Source: an uncultured Flavobacteriaceae bacterium (GTDB lineage: Bacteria; Bacteroidota; Bacteroidia; Flavobacteriales; Flavobacteriaceae). Taken from it: DNA of 64,000 nt. Below are positions 17,870-27,450 of the stretch, one piece after another. Both the position numbers and the translations under genes were made by a program. Where the stretch lies: contig CANLCJ010000016.1 of the NCBI GenBank assembly GCA_947489085.1, positions 31,326 to 95,325 of the forward strand. Reading direction: 5' to 3'. Numbering within the stretch: position 1 is the stretch's first letter; every line of letters begins with the position of its first letter. The notes beneath the pieces are model-generated. The model searched no databases. It had not been told where the DNA came from and saw nothing but the letters and a program-made list of their open reading frames with translations.

Positions 17870-18316
17870 ATGTCTGGTACATTAAACAAAGTAATGCTTA
17901 TAGGGCATTTAGGAGATGAGGTTAAAATGCATTATTTTGAAGGTGGTGGTTGTATAGGACGTTTTCCGTTAGCTACAAACGAAACCTATACAAGTAAGCA
18001 AACTAACGAACGCATTACAAACACAGATTGGCATAATATAGTTGTACGAAATAAAGGTGCCGAAATTTGTGAAAAATACCTGAGCAAAGGCGACAAAGTT
18101 TATGTGGAAGGCCGCATTAAAACAAGAAAATGGACTGATGAAAAAGGTAATGATAGATACTCCACAGAAATTCAATGTTCAGACTTTACATTTCTAAGTA
18201 CAAAAAAAGAAGCTGAAGCTAGCCAAAATATGCCACAAACACCCGCAGCTCCCGTACAAAAAACTCAAAATAACGTGGACGTTGTGAAAGATGATAATGA
18301 CGATCTTCCCTTTTAA
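17870..18316 (+). CDS. ssb: Single-stranded DNA-binding protein
   Basis: 148 residues. OB-fold start MSGTLNKVMLIGHLGDEV and the core VYVEGRIKTRKWTDEKG are typical. The acidic C-terminal tip DDNDDLPF is the canonical partner-docking peptide. Protects ssDNA and recruits repair and replication proteins. The order mutY-ssb-gldE-gldD matches what I remember from other flavobacteria. Confidence 0.95.
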   Translation: MSGTLNKVMLIGHLGDEVKMHYFEGGGCIGRFPLATNETYTSKQTNERITNTDWHNIVVRNKGAEICEKYLSKGDKVYVEGRIKTRKWTDEKGNDRYSTEIQCSDFTFLSTKKEAEASQNMPQTPAAPVQKTQNNVDVVKDDNDDLPF

Positions 18317-18341
18317 TTCAATATAACTTAATAACATTTCT

Positions 18342-19646
18342 TTGGACCCAGAACCCCCAAGTTTATTTCTTTTAATAGCATCTATAGACGTACCTCTAGT
18401 ACTAGGTTTTGTTCTATTACTAGTGCTTTTGTGTTGTTCTGCACTTATTTCTGGGGTAGAAGTTGCATTCTTCTCCTTAACCGCAGTAGATATAGAAAAC
18501 TATAATGAAGCGGAAAGTAAACCATTTAAAATCGTCTTAAAATTACTAGAACGCCCTAAAAAACTATTAGCCACTATATTGGTAGCAAATAATTTTATAA
18601 ACATTGCTGTTGTTATTTTGTTTGCTTATCTGGGAGATTTTTTATTTGGAAGCATAACAAATCCAACACTTAAATTTACGCTTGAGGTTGTAGTTGTTAC
18701 ATTTTTAATTTTGTTATTTGGAGAGATTTTACCTAAAATTTACGCCAGTAGAAACAACGTTAAATTTGCCTGTATTATGGCTTATCCGTTAAGGGTTTTA
18801 GATGTCGTTTTATCGCCTATTAGTTTGCCAATGCGCAGCATTACTTTAGGCATACATAAAAAATTAGGCAGGCAAAAATCGAATTTAAGTGTAGACCAAT
18901 TATCTCAAGCATTAGAGTTAACAAGTAATGAAGACACCTCCAAAGAAGAAAAGAAAATATTGCAAGGTATAGTATCTTTTGGTAATACAGATACCAAACA
19001 GGTAATGCGCCCACGTATTGATATTTTTGCGTTAAATATAAGCGAAGCGTACGCTAGTATATTGCCTAATATTATTAAGCAAGGGTATTCGAGAATACCT
19101 GTTTACGAAGATAATGTAGACCACATTAGAGGTATTTTATATGTTAAAGATTTACTCCCACATCTAGATAAAAAACAATTTAACTGGACGGAGTTATTGC
19201 GAGAACCTTTTTTTGTGCCAGAAAATAAAAAGTTAGACGATTTAATGGCAGAATTTCAAGAAAAGAAAGTACATCTTGCTGTTGTGGTAGACGAATATGG
19301 AGGCACCTCAGGATTAATTTCTTTAGAAGATATTATAGAAGAAATTGTTGGAGATATTAGCGACGAGTTTGATGATGATGACTTGAACTACTCCAAATTA
19401 GATGATAAAAATTATATATTTGAGGGCAAAACAGCGTTAAAAGATTTCTACAAGGTTATAAAATTAGAAGACGATAGTGTGTTTGAGGAAGACAAAGGCG
19501 AGGCCGAGACACTCGCAGGATTTGTTTTAGAAATTTCTGGTAGTTTTCCTAAATTACAAACCAAGTTGTTCTTTAAAGACTATATTTTTGTGGTAGAAGC
19601 AATGGATAAAAAACGAATTAAGCGTGTTAAAGTTACAATTACTTAA
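18342..19646 (+). CDS. gldE: Gliding motility-associated protein GldE (CNNM/CorC-like)
   Basis: 434 residues from a TTG start at 18342 (reading DPEPPSLFLLIAS); I see no ATG in this position and homologues begin the same way. N-terminal DUF21/CNNM membrane domain with about four helices, then two CBS motifs (VMRPRIDIFALN, EYGGTSGLISLEDIIEEIVG) and a CorC/HlyC domain. Named from Flavobacterium, where it assists GldD; its biochemical role is not known, and the fold suggests ion transport. The gldD start follows at once. Confidence 0.9.
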   Translation: MDPEPPSLFLLIASIDVPLVLGFVLLLVLLCCSALISGVEVAFFSLTAVDIENYNEAESKPFKIVLKLLERPKKLLATILVANNFINIAVVILFAYLGDFLFGSITNPTLKFTLEVVVVTFLILLFGEILPKIYASRNNVKFACIMAYPLRVLDVVLSPISLPMRSITLGIHKKLGRQKSNLSVDQLSQALELTSNEDTSKEEKKILQGIVSFGNTDTKQVMRPRIDIFALNISEAYASILPNIIKQGYSRIPVYEDNVDHIRGILYVKDLLPHLDKKQFNWTELLREPFFVPENKKLDDLMAEFQEKKVHLAVVVDEYGGTSGLISLEDIIEEIVGDISDEFDDDDLNYSKLDDKNYIFEGKTALKDFYKVIKLEDDSVFEEDKGEAETLAGFVLEISGSFPKLQTKLFFKDYIFVVEAMDKKRIKRVKVTIT

Positions 19647-19647
19647 A

Positions 19648-20259
19648 ATGAAAATAAAACAGTGTTTCTGTATTTTAACAATCGCGTTATTTGCATCTTG
19701 TACTCAAGACTATGTGCCAAAACCTAAAGCATTTTTAAGGTTAGATTATCCAGAACCAAAATATAATATAGTAACCCTTCCAGAAGAGAAAGCAAGTTTT
19801 AAAATTAATACTTTGGTAGACGAGGTAATGGCAAATCCCATAACCAGTACAACAAAAACCTATGGTATCAATTTAAAATATAATGCTCTAAAAGCTACAG
19901 TGTTTTTAACCTATAAATCTATAGATAACAATCCTAGCCATTTAAAAAGTTTTTTAAGAGACGCCCAAAAATTAACCCTAGAGCATACTAAAAAGGCAGA
20001 CGAGATACCAGCTTTTCCATTCGAGGATAGCACACGTAATGTTTATGGCCTCTTATCTGAAGTTAAAGGAAATGTAGCCTCTACAATTCAATTTTATGTA
20101 ACCGATAGCACTAATCATTTTTTAACAGGCTCGTTATATTTTAAAGCAAAGCCTAATTACGATTCTATTCTCCCAGCTGTAAACTACATAGAGAAAGATA
20201 TAAGGCAAATGATTGAAACACTTAAGTGGGAGGAACAACGCGAAACATTTAAATATTAG
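19648..20259 (+). CDS. gldD: Gliding motility lipoprotein GldD
   Basis: 203 residues from the ATG at 19648; the in-frame GTG at 19624 lies inside gldE and would spoil the signal peptide. Lipobox FASC followed by TQDYVPKPKAFLRLDYPEP, which is typical GldD. GldD is needed for gliding and linked to T9SS function in Flavobacterium johnsoniae. It is coupled to gldE, whose stop overlaps the region just before it. Confidence 0.92.
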   Translation: MKIKQCFCILTIALFASCTQDYVPKPKAFLRLDYPEPKYNIVTLPEEKASFKINTLVDEVMANPITSTTKTYGINLKYNALKATVFLTYKSIDNNPSHLKSFLRDAQKLTLEHTKKADEIPAFPFEDSTRNVYGLLSEVKGNVASTIQFYVTDSTNHFLTGSLYFKAKPNYDSILPAVNYIEKDIRQMIETLKWEEQRETFKY

Positions 20260-20409
20260 GTGTTTGCGTTTAGCGAAATTTCAAAGTATACCTGTAATTT
20301 TTAAACGGTACCTAGCAATTGGTTTTATTAGAAAAGGTGAGCTTGTGGTTAATGTGTAACATTTAATTCAAGATAAAATGTTATATTGTTGTATTGTAAG
20401 CTATTAATA

Positions 20410-21165
20410 ATGCTTTTTCTCACAATTAACCAACTGAAAATTTTGAAACCAACACACTTATCTGCAAAATGCGAAGCTCTTAACGTATTAAAAAAAAATC
20501 ACATACCTAATAGCCTATTTTTAATAGTATTAATTCTAAACGCCTTGTCGACTTTATATCCTAAAACCATGCTGCAATTCCATGCATTGTATTTGGTTTT
20601 TCCTCTACTGTTTTTAGTGTATCTATTTCAGGCAAAAAAGAGAAAGTCATTATATATGGTAGCATTGTTATTGGCGGGTATAGGAGAAATTTCATTTAAT
20701 AAAACTTTAAAAAATTGCAATACAATTGGGCTTTGTTTCCAAGCGCTAAGCCTTCTAACCTATGCTTTTATTATTTACAAATCCTTTCAAATTATAAATC
20801 TTAGGCATGTTGCGCGTTTTGTTATACCAATGCTTCTGTTTGTTTGGTTGCCAACATGGATATTCTCTAAGGACATGTTAAGAATTGGAATACTTTCAGA
20901 AACAATTTTTTACGCCATAGCAATAGCGTTTTTTTCTTTTATGGTATTGGTTAATTTTTTTAAACATAAAGAAAAAAACAGTTTACTTTTATTGTACGCT
21001 ATATCAGCCTTAATTTTTGCTGCTTATTTAGAGGGTTATAACTTGTTTTTAGAAAGCGGCAAACTGGTTGTATTACTTGGTAACAGTCTATTTTATTTAG
21101 CACATTACCTCATATGTCTATTTTTTATATGTTATGTAGGTCGTCCTAAAAAAATATGGAATTAA
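20410..21165 (+). CDS. Polytopic membrane protein of unknown function
   Basis: About 251 residues from the ATG at 20410 (a TTG at 20386 is in frame). Seven or eight hydrophobic segments and few polar stretches; the arrangement is reminiscent of YhhN/lysoplasmalogenase-like proteins, but I cannot name key residues, so I leave it unassigned. Its stop overlaps the end of the convergent heavy-metal lipoprotein gene by 4 bp. Confidence 0.55.
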   Translation: MLFLTINQLKILKPTHLSAKCEALNVLKKNHIPNSLFLIVLILNALSTLYPKTMLQFHALYLVFPLLFLVYLFQAKKRKSLYMVALLLAGIGEISFNKTLKNCNTIGLCFQALSLLTYAFIIYKSFQIINLRHVARFVIPMLLFVWLPTWIFSKDMLRIGILSETIFYAIAIAFFSFMVLVNFFKHKEKNSLLLLYAISALIFAAYLEGYNLFLESGKLVVLLGNSLFYLAHYLICLFFICYVGRPKKIWN

Positions 21166-21677
21166 ACGCTTTTTTTAAGGCAACACGCTTCTTTACAATC
21201 AGGCTTGCAAACTATCTTTTTTTCTGTAGGTGTGTGGTTTGCGCAACATTCTTTTTTGCATCCAGGTTCGCACACTTTTTTTGAGTCGCCATTCGAGGTG
21301 TTCTTATGAAAAGCAGTTACAGTTTCCATATTAGAAACCGTATAAATATTGGCAATTTTAGTTACCGTAGTTTCTAAGTTGGCAGGTGTTACCTTAGCCA
21401 CATCGTATTCTACCATAGCTAATTTCTTGTCAAAATCAACCTTAGCAAACTTAACGCCTTCCATGGTCGCTATTTTTTTCTCTATGCTAGCCGCACAACC
21501 AATTGCGCAGGTCATTCCACTTACCGTAAACTGTGTTTTAGCATAAGTAGCATTAGGATCTAATTCTTTTTTAACAGAAGATGTTCCAATTTCAACCGTT
21601 TTTACTTCTGGATTTGTGTTGTTTTTGCAACCTGTAGCTATTAAAACAAGTAAAGCAATACTTAGAAAAGTTTTCAT
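21162..21677 (-). CDS. HMA-domain lipoprotein with Cys-rich tail
   Basis: 171 residues from the ATG at 21675-21677. Lipobox IATGC, then a heavy-metal-associated domain with GMTCAIGCA: a CxxxC spacing instead of the usual CxxC. I recall this spacing in other Bacteroidota HMA proteins. The last 45 residues hold two copies of a C-x-P-x-C-K-x-x-C-C motif (CEPGCKKECC, CKPDCKEACC), which looks like a second metal site. Probably binds copper or a similar soft metal in the periplasm. No efflux pump is adjacent. Confidence 0.78.
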   Translation of the reverse strand: MKTFLSIALLVLIATGCKNNTNPEVKTVEIGTSSVKKELDPNATYAKTQFTVSGMTCAIGCAASIEKKIATMEGVKFAKVDFDKKLAMVEYDVAKVTPANLETTVTKIANIYTVSNMETVTAFHKNTSNGDSKKVCEPGCKKECCANHTPTEKKIVCKPDCKEACCLKKSV

Positions 21678-21774
21678 GGAATTTCTGTTTAAAATTAATT
21701 GCAACAAAATTACTAAATAATGCCGTTTATTGGTTTAAAAATCACACTTTTGTGATGATTTAATTTGAATAATT

Positions 21775-22653
21775 ATGCCGAATCATATTGCCAAATGGGT
21801 CTATCTCTTACTGCTATCGTTAATATGGGGAAGTTCTTTTATTCTCATTAAAAAAGGCTTATTAGGTTTAACACCAGTGCAGCTAGGAGCAGTGCGTATT
21901 ATTTTTACATCGATAGTACTGTTTTTGGCAGGATTTAGAAGGGTTAAAAGTATAAAATTAAAAGATTGGAAATGGATTGGTTTAACAGGCTTGCTAGGTA
22001 CTTTTTTTCCTTCCTTTTTATTCGCCTATGCCGAAACAGAGATAGACAGCTCTGTAGCCTCCATTTTAAATTCTTTAGTACCTTTAAACACCATTTTTAT
22101 AGGTTTTTTAATTTTTAAGATAACGTTTACAACTCAACAAATTGCAGGTGTATTTGTTGGCTTAGCAGGTACTGTAATACTAATATTAAGTGGGGCATCC
22201 GTAAACCCAGATCAAAACTATACGTATGTGCTGTTTGTAATTGCAGCCACATTTATGTATGCTTCTAGTGTAAATATTTTAAAGCGTTATTTACAACATA
22301 TGGATGCACTAACTATAGCTGTAGGTAATTTTAGCTTTATCGTTATTCCAGCAGTTTTAATCCTTGTTTTTTCTGGGTTCTTTAATCCAAAAGTTTTAAA
22401 TAGCGAAGCTGTAAAACCAGCATTAGGCTACTTGTTTTTATTGTCTTTATTTGGTACTGCAATCGCTAAAGTTATGTTTAATAAATTGGTAAATATAGCA
22501 ACACCTGTTTTTGCATCGTCTGTAACTTATGTTATGACTATTGTGGCTGTTTTTTGGGGTGTTTTAGATGGTGAACGCTTTGGTGTATTACAAGCCCTAG
22601 CTGCATTAGTGATACTGTTTGGAGTGTATCTGGCTAACAAAAGAAGCACTTAA
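21775..22653 (+). CDS. EamA/DMT family transporter
   Basis: 292 residues with ten hydrophobic segments in two EamA repeats (WGSSFILIKKGL starts the first). Drug/metabolite superfamily, substrate unknown. Its last 72 bp are repeated at 42565-42636 on the far side of the T6SS island, which marks it as the island's left flank. Confidence 0.88.
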   Translation: MPNHIAKWVYLLLLSLIWGSSFILIKKGLLGLTPVQLGAVRIIFTSIVLFLAGFRRVKSIKLKDWKWIGLTGLLGTFFPSFLFAYAETEIDSSVASILNSLVPLNTIFIGFLIFKITFTTQQIAGVFVGLAGTVILILSGASVNPDQNYTYVLFVIAATFMYASSVNILKRYLQHMDALTIAVGNFSFIVIPAVLILVFSGFFNPKVLNSEAVKPALGYLFLLSLFGTAIAKVMFNKLVNIATPVFASSVTYVMTIVAVFWGVLDGERFGVLQALAALVILFGVYLANKRST

Positions 22654-22899
22654 TCGGTCTTTTGTGTACTCTTAAAATTTGATGTATTAACAGGTGTGGT
22701 ACTAATAGTTTGCTTCTTGTTGTTATCTTTATTTGGAAACTATATAAATCCTGCATACAGTTTGCTTAATGTACCAATACATTACTTGGTATATATAAAG
22801 CTGCAAAACACAGTAAAAAACACTTTTACAGAGACTTTACGTATGCCGAGGCATTAAAGTTGGTGTGGCCACTGGTTTTGTATCTACCATAGTGTTTAG
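22582..22899 (+). repeat. Island-flanking direct repeat, left copy
   Basis: Aligns to 42565-42869 at roughly 90% identity by eye, with small indels. It starts inside the EamA gene (GGTGTATTACAAGCCCTAGC) and runs through its stop into a DUF4199-type gene. See the findings for the junction. Confidence 0.88.
22660..22899 (+). pseudogene. Truncated, frameshifted DUF4199-type gene (left copy)
   Basis: Matches the start of the DUF4199-like gene at 42645-43069 but carries several indels (after CTCTTAAAA, in AATACATTACTTGG and at GAGGCATTAAAG) and ends at about 22899. It keeps one G (AAAGTTGGTGTGG) that the right copy has lost, so the two copies decayed independently. Confidence 0.7.
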
Positions 22900-22907
22900 T
22901 CGCCCTT

Positions 22908-22941
22908 AACAACTCTATAATTTAGTATTAGAGTTGTTTTT
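22908..22941 (+). terminator. Hairpin terminator
   Basis: AACAACTCTA paired with TAGAGTTGTT around an 11-base loop, followed by T. It sits just past the end of the left repeat. Confidence 0.65.
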
Positions 22942-22987
22942 GTGATTAAAAGAAGTGTTTAAATGACAATAATCCACTATAAGAAGG

Positions 22988-23265
22988 TTACATTTCATTT
23001 AAACGATTGTAAGCAATCCCTAGTGCTAAACGAAATTGTGCTAACACGGAGATTTGCTGCAAATTTAATCCAAATCTACCTGTAGATTTCTTGCCTGAGC
23101 GTATTTTAGCTTCCAAAACACTAAAAATGTATTCATTATAACTTTGGGGTAGTATAAATGATTAACAGCAGCTTGATGAATACCGAAAATAGCATCTCGA
23201 TTTTAATTCGACAGGAGTCTCTTCGATGGGTTTTACTCTTAATTCCATTTGTTGCTCGAATCTTT
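22988..23265 (-). pseudogene. Remnant of an ISNCY-type transposase (N-terminal part)
   Basis: On the minus strand, with two frameshifts, the pieces read MELRVKPIEETPVELKSRDA, then IFGIHQAAVNHLYYPKV, then NEYIFSVLEAKIRSGKKSTG and RFGLNLQQISVLAQFRLALG, ending NRLNEM. This resembles the N-terminus of ISNCY-family transposases as I remember it (SRDEIP, then a GRPGMDLWQ-like motif and LRL-NxxYDRL). No intact ends or terminal repeats were seen. A decayed IS at the island's left edge. Confidence 0.5.
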
Positions 23266-23860
23266 TATGTATAATGTGCTTGGTTATAAGTTACCTGTAC
23301 ACTCTAAGTAAATCTAACCGTAATTGGCCCATTAAAACTGTTATTTTTAGTTTTTTTCTTTAAAATACAGAGAACGTCCAAATGCCTAAGCTAATGGTAG
23401 GTTAGCTAAAGCAAGTAATTGGCAGGTTTGCTACAGGCACTAAATTAGGTGTACGCATAGCGTAAAGGAAGCGGTATTGCAAGACGCATACAAGAGAAAG
23501 CTTTGTGATTGGGAGGATTGTTTTTTTATCAATTATTAAATAGTTAAAAGCGCTTAAATATGGTTATGACGTGTGTTGTGAAATCGTAATAGGATTTGTT
23601 TTTGTGTAAGTTAATAGCACGATATTACATAAGTAGTTGTACGTATTTATTTTTACAAAGCATGCATTTTATCGAAAATATTTTCGATAATTAAAAATTA
23701 ATCTTACTATTGTGTAATAATTAACGATTAGGTATCCTTTTTTTCTTTCGAGAATTGTTGATAAACTTCTTCGGTATTACTGTAAATATCTAGCAGTATC
23801 AGAAAAAAATTACCTGGCGTTTAAAATCAATATTTTATTAATTTTTAAAAATTTTAAACC
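23266..23860. other. Non-coding, decayed stretch before hcp
   Basis: No frame of useful length, no repeat and no RNA gene recognised. The last 100 bases should contain the hcp promoter, but I found no convincing TTG / TAnnTTTG pair. Confidence 0.5.
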
Positions 23861-24259
23861 ATGGGTTCATTTAGAGCTAGCCTTGCTTTAGGAGGCAAAG
23901 ATTACGACGTATTATACACAGAATACGCATTTAGCAGAGACACAGACAAAAAAGGAAAAGTATCCTCTAATGTTTACGGAGGGCGTGTAACTATCGAGGT
24001 AGAATCTACAGAAGACACCTCTATTGTAGAGGCGATGTTAAACTCACAATTTAAGCCTGTAGAAGGCGAGATTACCTTTAAGAAAACCAACGAAGATGCG
24101 TCTTTAAAATCGCTTAAATTTAAAAATGCCTATGTGGTCTATTTTAAAGAAGTATTAGATGTTAATGGCGAAACACCAATGTCTTTACGTTTTACAGTAT
24201 CTGCAGAGCAAATCGAAATAGGTAATGCATCTATAGATAACCGCTGGCCTTCGGCTTAA
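23861..24259 (+). CDS. hcp: T6SS tube protein Hcp/TssD (Bacteroidota type)
   Basis: 132 residues, the standard length. Opening MGSFRASLALGGKDYDVLYT and the closing NASIDNRWPSA are characteristic of the Bacteroidota (T6SS subtype iii) TssD. Hexameric rings form the inner tube that is shot into target cells. No other tss gene lies in the window, so this is an auxiliary hcp-vgrG-effector cluster relying on a T6SS encoded elsewhere (inference). It is followed by its own strong terminator. Confidence 0.95.
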   Translation: MGSFRASLALGGKDYDVLYTEYAFSRDTDKKGKVSSNVYGGRVTIEVESTEDTSIVEAMLNSQFKPVEGEITFKKTNEDASLKSLKFKNAYVVYFKEVLDVNGETPMSLRFTVSAEQIEIGNASIDNRWPSA

Positions 24260-24367
24260 TAAGCTGTTAAAAACACTTATAAAGTTAGAGTTAATAAATG
24301 AAATGCAAAACGTATAAATTAATTTTAAATTAGTTATAAGTACACCATGCAAAATGGTATAAGTAAA

Positions 24368-24412
24368 GCGGTTATTAAAAGCAACATATTGTTTTTAATA
24401 ACCGCTTTTTTG
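24368..24412 (+). terminator. Strong terminator after hcp
   Basis: Perfect 14-bp stem AGCGGTTATTAAAA / TTTTAATAACCGCT with a 12-base loop and a T6 tail. It separates the (probably abundant) hcp transcript from vgrG. Confidence 0.92.
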
Positions 24413-24465
24413 GCTTTTAGAAGCCCCAAAGCCCCCTCTCAATATAATACTATTAACACCACACT

Positions 24466-26277
24466 ATGGAATACAACACACAAATAGCCATAAACGGAAA
24501 GCGTATCGCTTTTGAGCGTATAACCCTTAACCAAAAGCTTAACGAGCACCACAATTTCGAAGTACATATAGACCACGACACTATCGAAGAATGGGGCAGC
24601 CACACCATAGAAAACTCAAAAGCCTGGCTAGGCACCTCCATAGTAATTACCTTTAATGAGACTGAGTTTTTAGGCGTAATTACCAATGTAAAGCTAGAAC
24701 ACCAAGGCTTTCACCACCAAGGTTATGTAGTGGTATCAGGCTACTCCAAAACCATACTATTAGAACAAGGCTTACATACCACCTCTTGGTACGAGAAAAG
24801 CCTAGAAGGTATTGTGCGGGATGTTATAGACACGGTAAACCTAGAAACCCAATTACAAAGCGACCATAAAGGGCTAATACCTTACCAAGCCCAATACGGA
24901 GAGAGCCATTTTACCTTTTTAAAACGTTTGGCTAAACAACACAACCAGTGGTTGTACTGGGACGGCATAAAACTACACTTTGGCAAGCCTTTATTAGAAA
25001 AGCCAATACGCCTAGAATACGGCAAAGACATCGCCAACATAAGCATAGGTATAGATGCCAAGGCCAATACCTACAGCACGTATTCCTATAATGCACTAGA
25101 AGATACCCTAAGCAATTCCAAAAGCAAAGCCAATGTACAAGGGCTTAACGAGCTAGGCATGCATGCTTTCGATACCTCCTTAGGCCTATTTCACCAAGTG
25201 CCAAATACCCACAACAACGCAAGAACCAGAGACAAAAGTGAGTTGGATGCTAATGTGGAAAAAAAACAAGCCGCAGCTGTAGCCAATCTAAACACCCTAG
25301 AGGCCGATTGCAGTTGGCAAGGGCTTACGGTAGGCAGCGTCATAAAAGTAAGCTCTGCCAAATGGGATGGCAAAGATAAATTCGATATAAAAAACTATGG
25401 CGAATACCTCGTTACCGAGATACAACACCAAGCCACAAGAAGCACCACCTACAGCTGCCATTTTAAAGCCATACCCAGTGGGGTAAAAGTATGCCCAGAG
25501 CCAGAGGTAAGCTTGCCCCAAGCCCATGCCCAAATTGCAAAAGTAATAGACAATGAGGACCCCCAACAGAAAGGCCGTGTACAAGTACAATTCCAATGGA
25601 TGCAATCTCACCAAAAAACCAACTGGATACGTGTAATGACTCCCGATGCAGGATCCAGCGAGCAGCACAGCACCAACAGAGGGCTTGTATTTATACCCGA
25701 GGTAGGTGACCAGGTTATGGTAGGCTTTCGCTACGGCGATCCCAACCGCCCCTTTGTAATGGGCAGCATGTTTCATGGGCAAAACGGCGCAGGCGGCAGT
25801 ACAGAAAATACACAAAAAAGTATAATAACACGCTCGGGGCATGTTATTGCGTTTAACGACACCAAACGCGCCGAGTCTATAACAATTACAGATAAAAACA
25901 AGAATATTATTTTTATAGACACGGCAAACTCTAGCATACATATAAGTGCGCCCGAGAATATAAGTATTAGTGCTAAGAATATAGACATATCGGCTAGCGA
26001 GAACCTTACCGCCAGTGCAGGAGAAAATATGGGCATTAATGCAGGAGACGATATTACTATGGGTGCAGGTAAAGATGTTACTGTTACAGCCAGCGAAGAC
26101 ATGACTATTTTGGCAAAGAATATCACAGAACAAGCCAGCGAAAATTTTGAATCCATAGCCTCAAATATAGAAGAACAAGCCGCAACCATAGCTAAAAACA
26201 GTACAGAGTCTGATATTAATGTGAACAGCTCAGGAAAGGTAAACAGCACTACGGGAGGCCAAAGTCAATTATTTTAA
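24466..26277 (+). CDS. vgrG: T6SS spike protein VgrG
   Basis: 603 residues. Residues about 1-330 correspond to gp27-like hub domains (FEVHIDHDTIEEWGSH, YGESHFTFLKRLAKQHNQWL). Residues about 350-450 are a gp5/OB-fold (GRVQVQFQWMQSHQ, NRGLVFIPEVGDQVMVGFRY, DPNRPFVMGSMFHG). The tail is a beta-helix of short repeats (ENISISAKNIDISASENLTA and so on). Full length and intact. Codon use is distinctly richer in C and G (GCC, CCC, AGC) than the neighbouring immunity genes, as is the next operon section to about 32.17 kb. Confidence 0.95.
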   Translation: MEYNTQIAINGKRIAFERITLNQKLNEHHNFEVHIDHDTIEEWGSHTIENSKAWLGTSIVITFNETEFLGVITNVKLEHQGFHHQGYVVVSGYSKTILLEQGLHTTSWYEKSLEGIVRDVIDTVNLETQLQSDHKGLIPYQAQYGESHFTFLKRLAKQHNQWLYWDGIKLHFGKPLLEKPIRLEYGKDIANISIGIDAKANTYSTYSYNALEDTLSNSKSKANVQGLNELGMHAFDTSLGLFHQVPNTHNNARTRDKSELDANVEKKQAAAVANLNTLEADCSWQGLTVGSVIKVSSAKWDGKDKFDIKNYGEYLVTEIQHQATRSTTYSCHFKAIPSGVKVCPEPEVSLPQAHAQIAKVIDNEDPQQKGRVQVQFQWMQSHQKTNWIRVMTPDAGSSEQHSTNRGLVFIPEVGDQVMVGFRYGDPNRPFVMGSMFHGQNGAGGSTENTQKSIITRSGHVIAFNDTKRAESITITDKNKNIIFIDTANSSIHISAPENISISAKNIDISASENLTASAGENMGINAGDDITMGAGKDVTVTASEDMTILAKNITEQASENFESIASNIEEQAATIAKNSTESDINVNSSGKVNSTTGGQSQLF

Positions 26278-26286
26278 TTGAAGATT

Positions 26287-27450
26287 ATGAGCGGGAAAAT
26301 TTTAAAAACAGCAGGAAAAAATAGTACCAAAACAGCTAAAACTATAACGCTAACAGCTACCGATGGCGATATTAATTTTAGAGCAAAAGGCGCAGTAAAA
26401 TATTCTGCAAAAAGCGACATTACCTATAACGCTTATAAAGCCCCAGAGCAAACAGAGGAAAAGGCACTAACAGTAAAAAAGGTAACAGGCCCAGAAACGG
26501 TAGAAATGGGCAAAACCTATACCTTTAAAGCCATTTTATTTTCAGAGCCCATAAAAGACCCTAAAGTATTAGAAAACGTAAAATGGGCCTACCAGTTGGA
26601 TGGCGAAGGCATAAAAGAATTTCCCAACCCTAAAGGCCGTATTGTAGGCAAAACAGTAGTAAAAAAAGTAACAGTAAACGATGATGTTTGGGACAATAAA
26701 AAAGCGACCATTTATGCCTATTTTGAAGCCAAAGAAGGCGAAGGAAAATTAGAAGTTGATGTTAAATTAGATAAAATCTATGTTACAACATCCAAAAAGA
26801 AATACCTGTTTAGTTTGGAACCGAACACTAAAAACGAACCAGAGGTAATTACGGTTAAAGATTTATACAAAAAGGGAATACAGTGGTTTTGTCCCTATGC
26901 AGATGATTATTTAAAATTAATTCATTGCGATAAAAATCTAAATACATTCTCTGAATTAAAGCATTTCTCTTGGGATACTATTGTGCAGTTTGCCGAAATT
27001 GATAGATGGAATATAAATTATAGAACAGGTGGTAGTGGCGATTGGAAGGCCTCCAAAGACGGAGGCGATGGGTATATATTAATAACTGTTGGAAATTTTC
27101 CCTATTGGGGAGATGGAATAGGACAAATACCATTTTCTGTAGATGTTTATACCGATAATTTAGAGCAAGGATATTCTAAAGCGCAAGCTATTAGAGAAAC
27201 GCTCGCTTCAGGACAAAAATTTGGAGATGGTAATATTTTTGGAGGCTCTAAAGATTATTCAAATAGTTACGATAATCATATAATTGTAAGAGCTTGTCTG
27301 TGGGCAAAAGAGCGATATGAAGTTAAGCAATATACAGAAATGATGAAATTTTCTATGCGTACTACGTATAGATTAAATAAAACATCTTATGCTCCAGATA
27401 ATTTACAAAAAATGTTAACTAAAGACGAATTTGAAACATACCTTAAATGA
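26287..27450 (+). CDS. Putative T6SS effector with VgrG-tail-like N-terminus
   Basis: 387 residues from the ATG at 26287. Residues 1-50 repeat the style of the VgrG tail (ITLTATDGDINFRAKGAVKY, SAKSDITYNAY), which could extend or dock on the spike. An Ig-like segment follows (KVTGPETVEMGKTYTFKAIL). The last 190 residues are a domain I do not recognise, rich in aromatic residues (GIQWFCPYADDYLKLIHCDK, NFPYWGDGIGQIPFSVDVYT). The next gene overlaps by 4 bp (ATGA) and encodes a four-helix membrane protein. I infer a toxin and its immunity partner acting at the inner membrane or periplasm. Function unproven. Confidence 0.6.
   Translation: MSGKILKTAGKNSTKTAKTITLTATDGDINFRAKGAVKYSAKSDITYNAYKAPEQTEEKALTVKKVTGPETVEMGKTYTFKAILFSEPIKDPKVLENVKWAYQLDGEGIKEFPNPKGRIVGKTVVKKVTVNDDVWDNKKATIYAYFEAKEGEGKLEVDVKLDKIYVTTSKKKYLFSLEPNTKNEPEVITVKDLYKKGIQWFCPYADDYLKLIHCDKNLNTFSELKHFSWDTIVQFAEIDRWNINYRTGGSGDWKASKDGGDGYILITVGNFPYWGDGIGQIPFSVDVYTDNLEQGYSKAQAIRETLASGQKFGDGNIFGGSKDYSNSYDNHIIVRACLWAKERYEVKQYTEMMKFSMRTTYRLNKTSYAPDNLQKMLTKDEFETYLK

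Noticed and set aside
25297..26133. 278-codon minus-strand frame over vgrG
   Set aside because: Lies wholly inside an intact vgrG with strong family match. The peptide is a Cys/Tyr-rich shadow of the repeat tail, with no start context.
23861..26277. A complete T6SS apparatus locus
   Set aside because: Only hcp and vgrG are present. No sheath, baseplate, membrane-complex or ClpV genes occur, so it is an auxiliary effector island.
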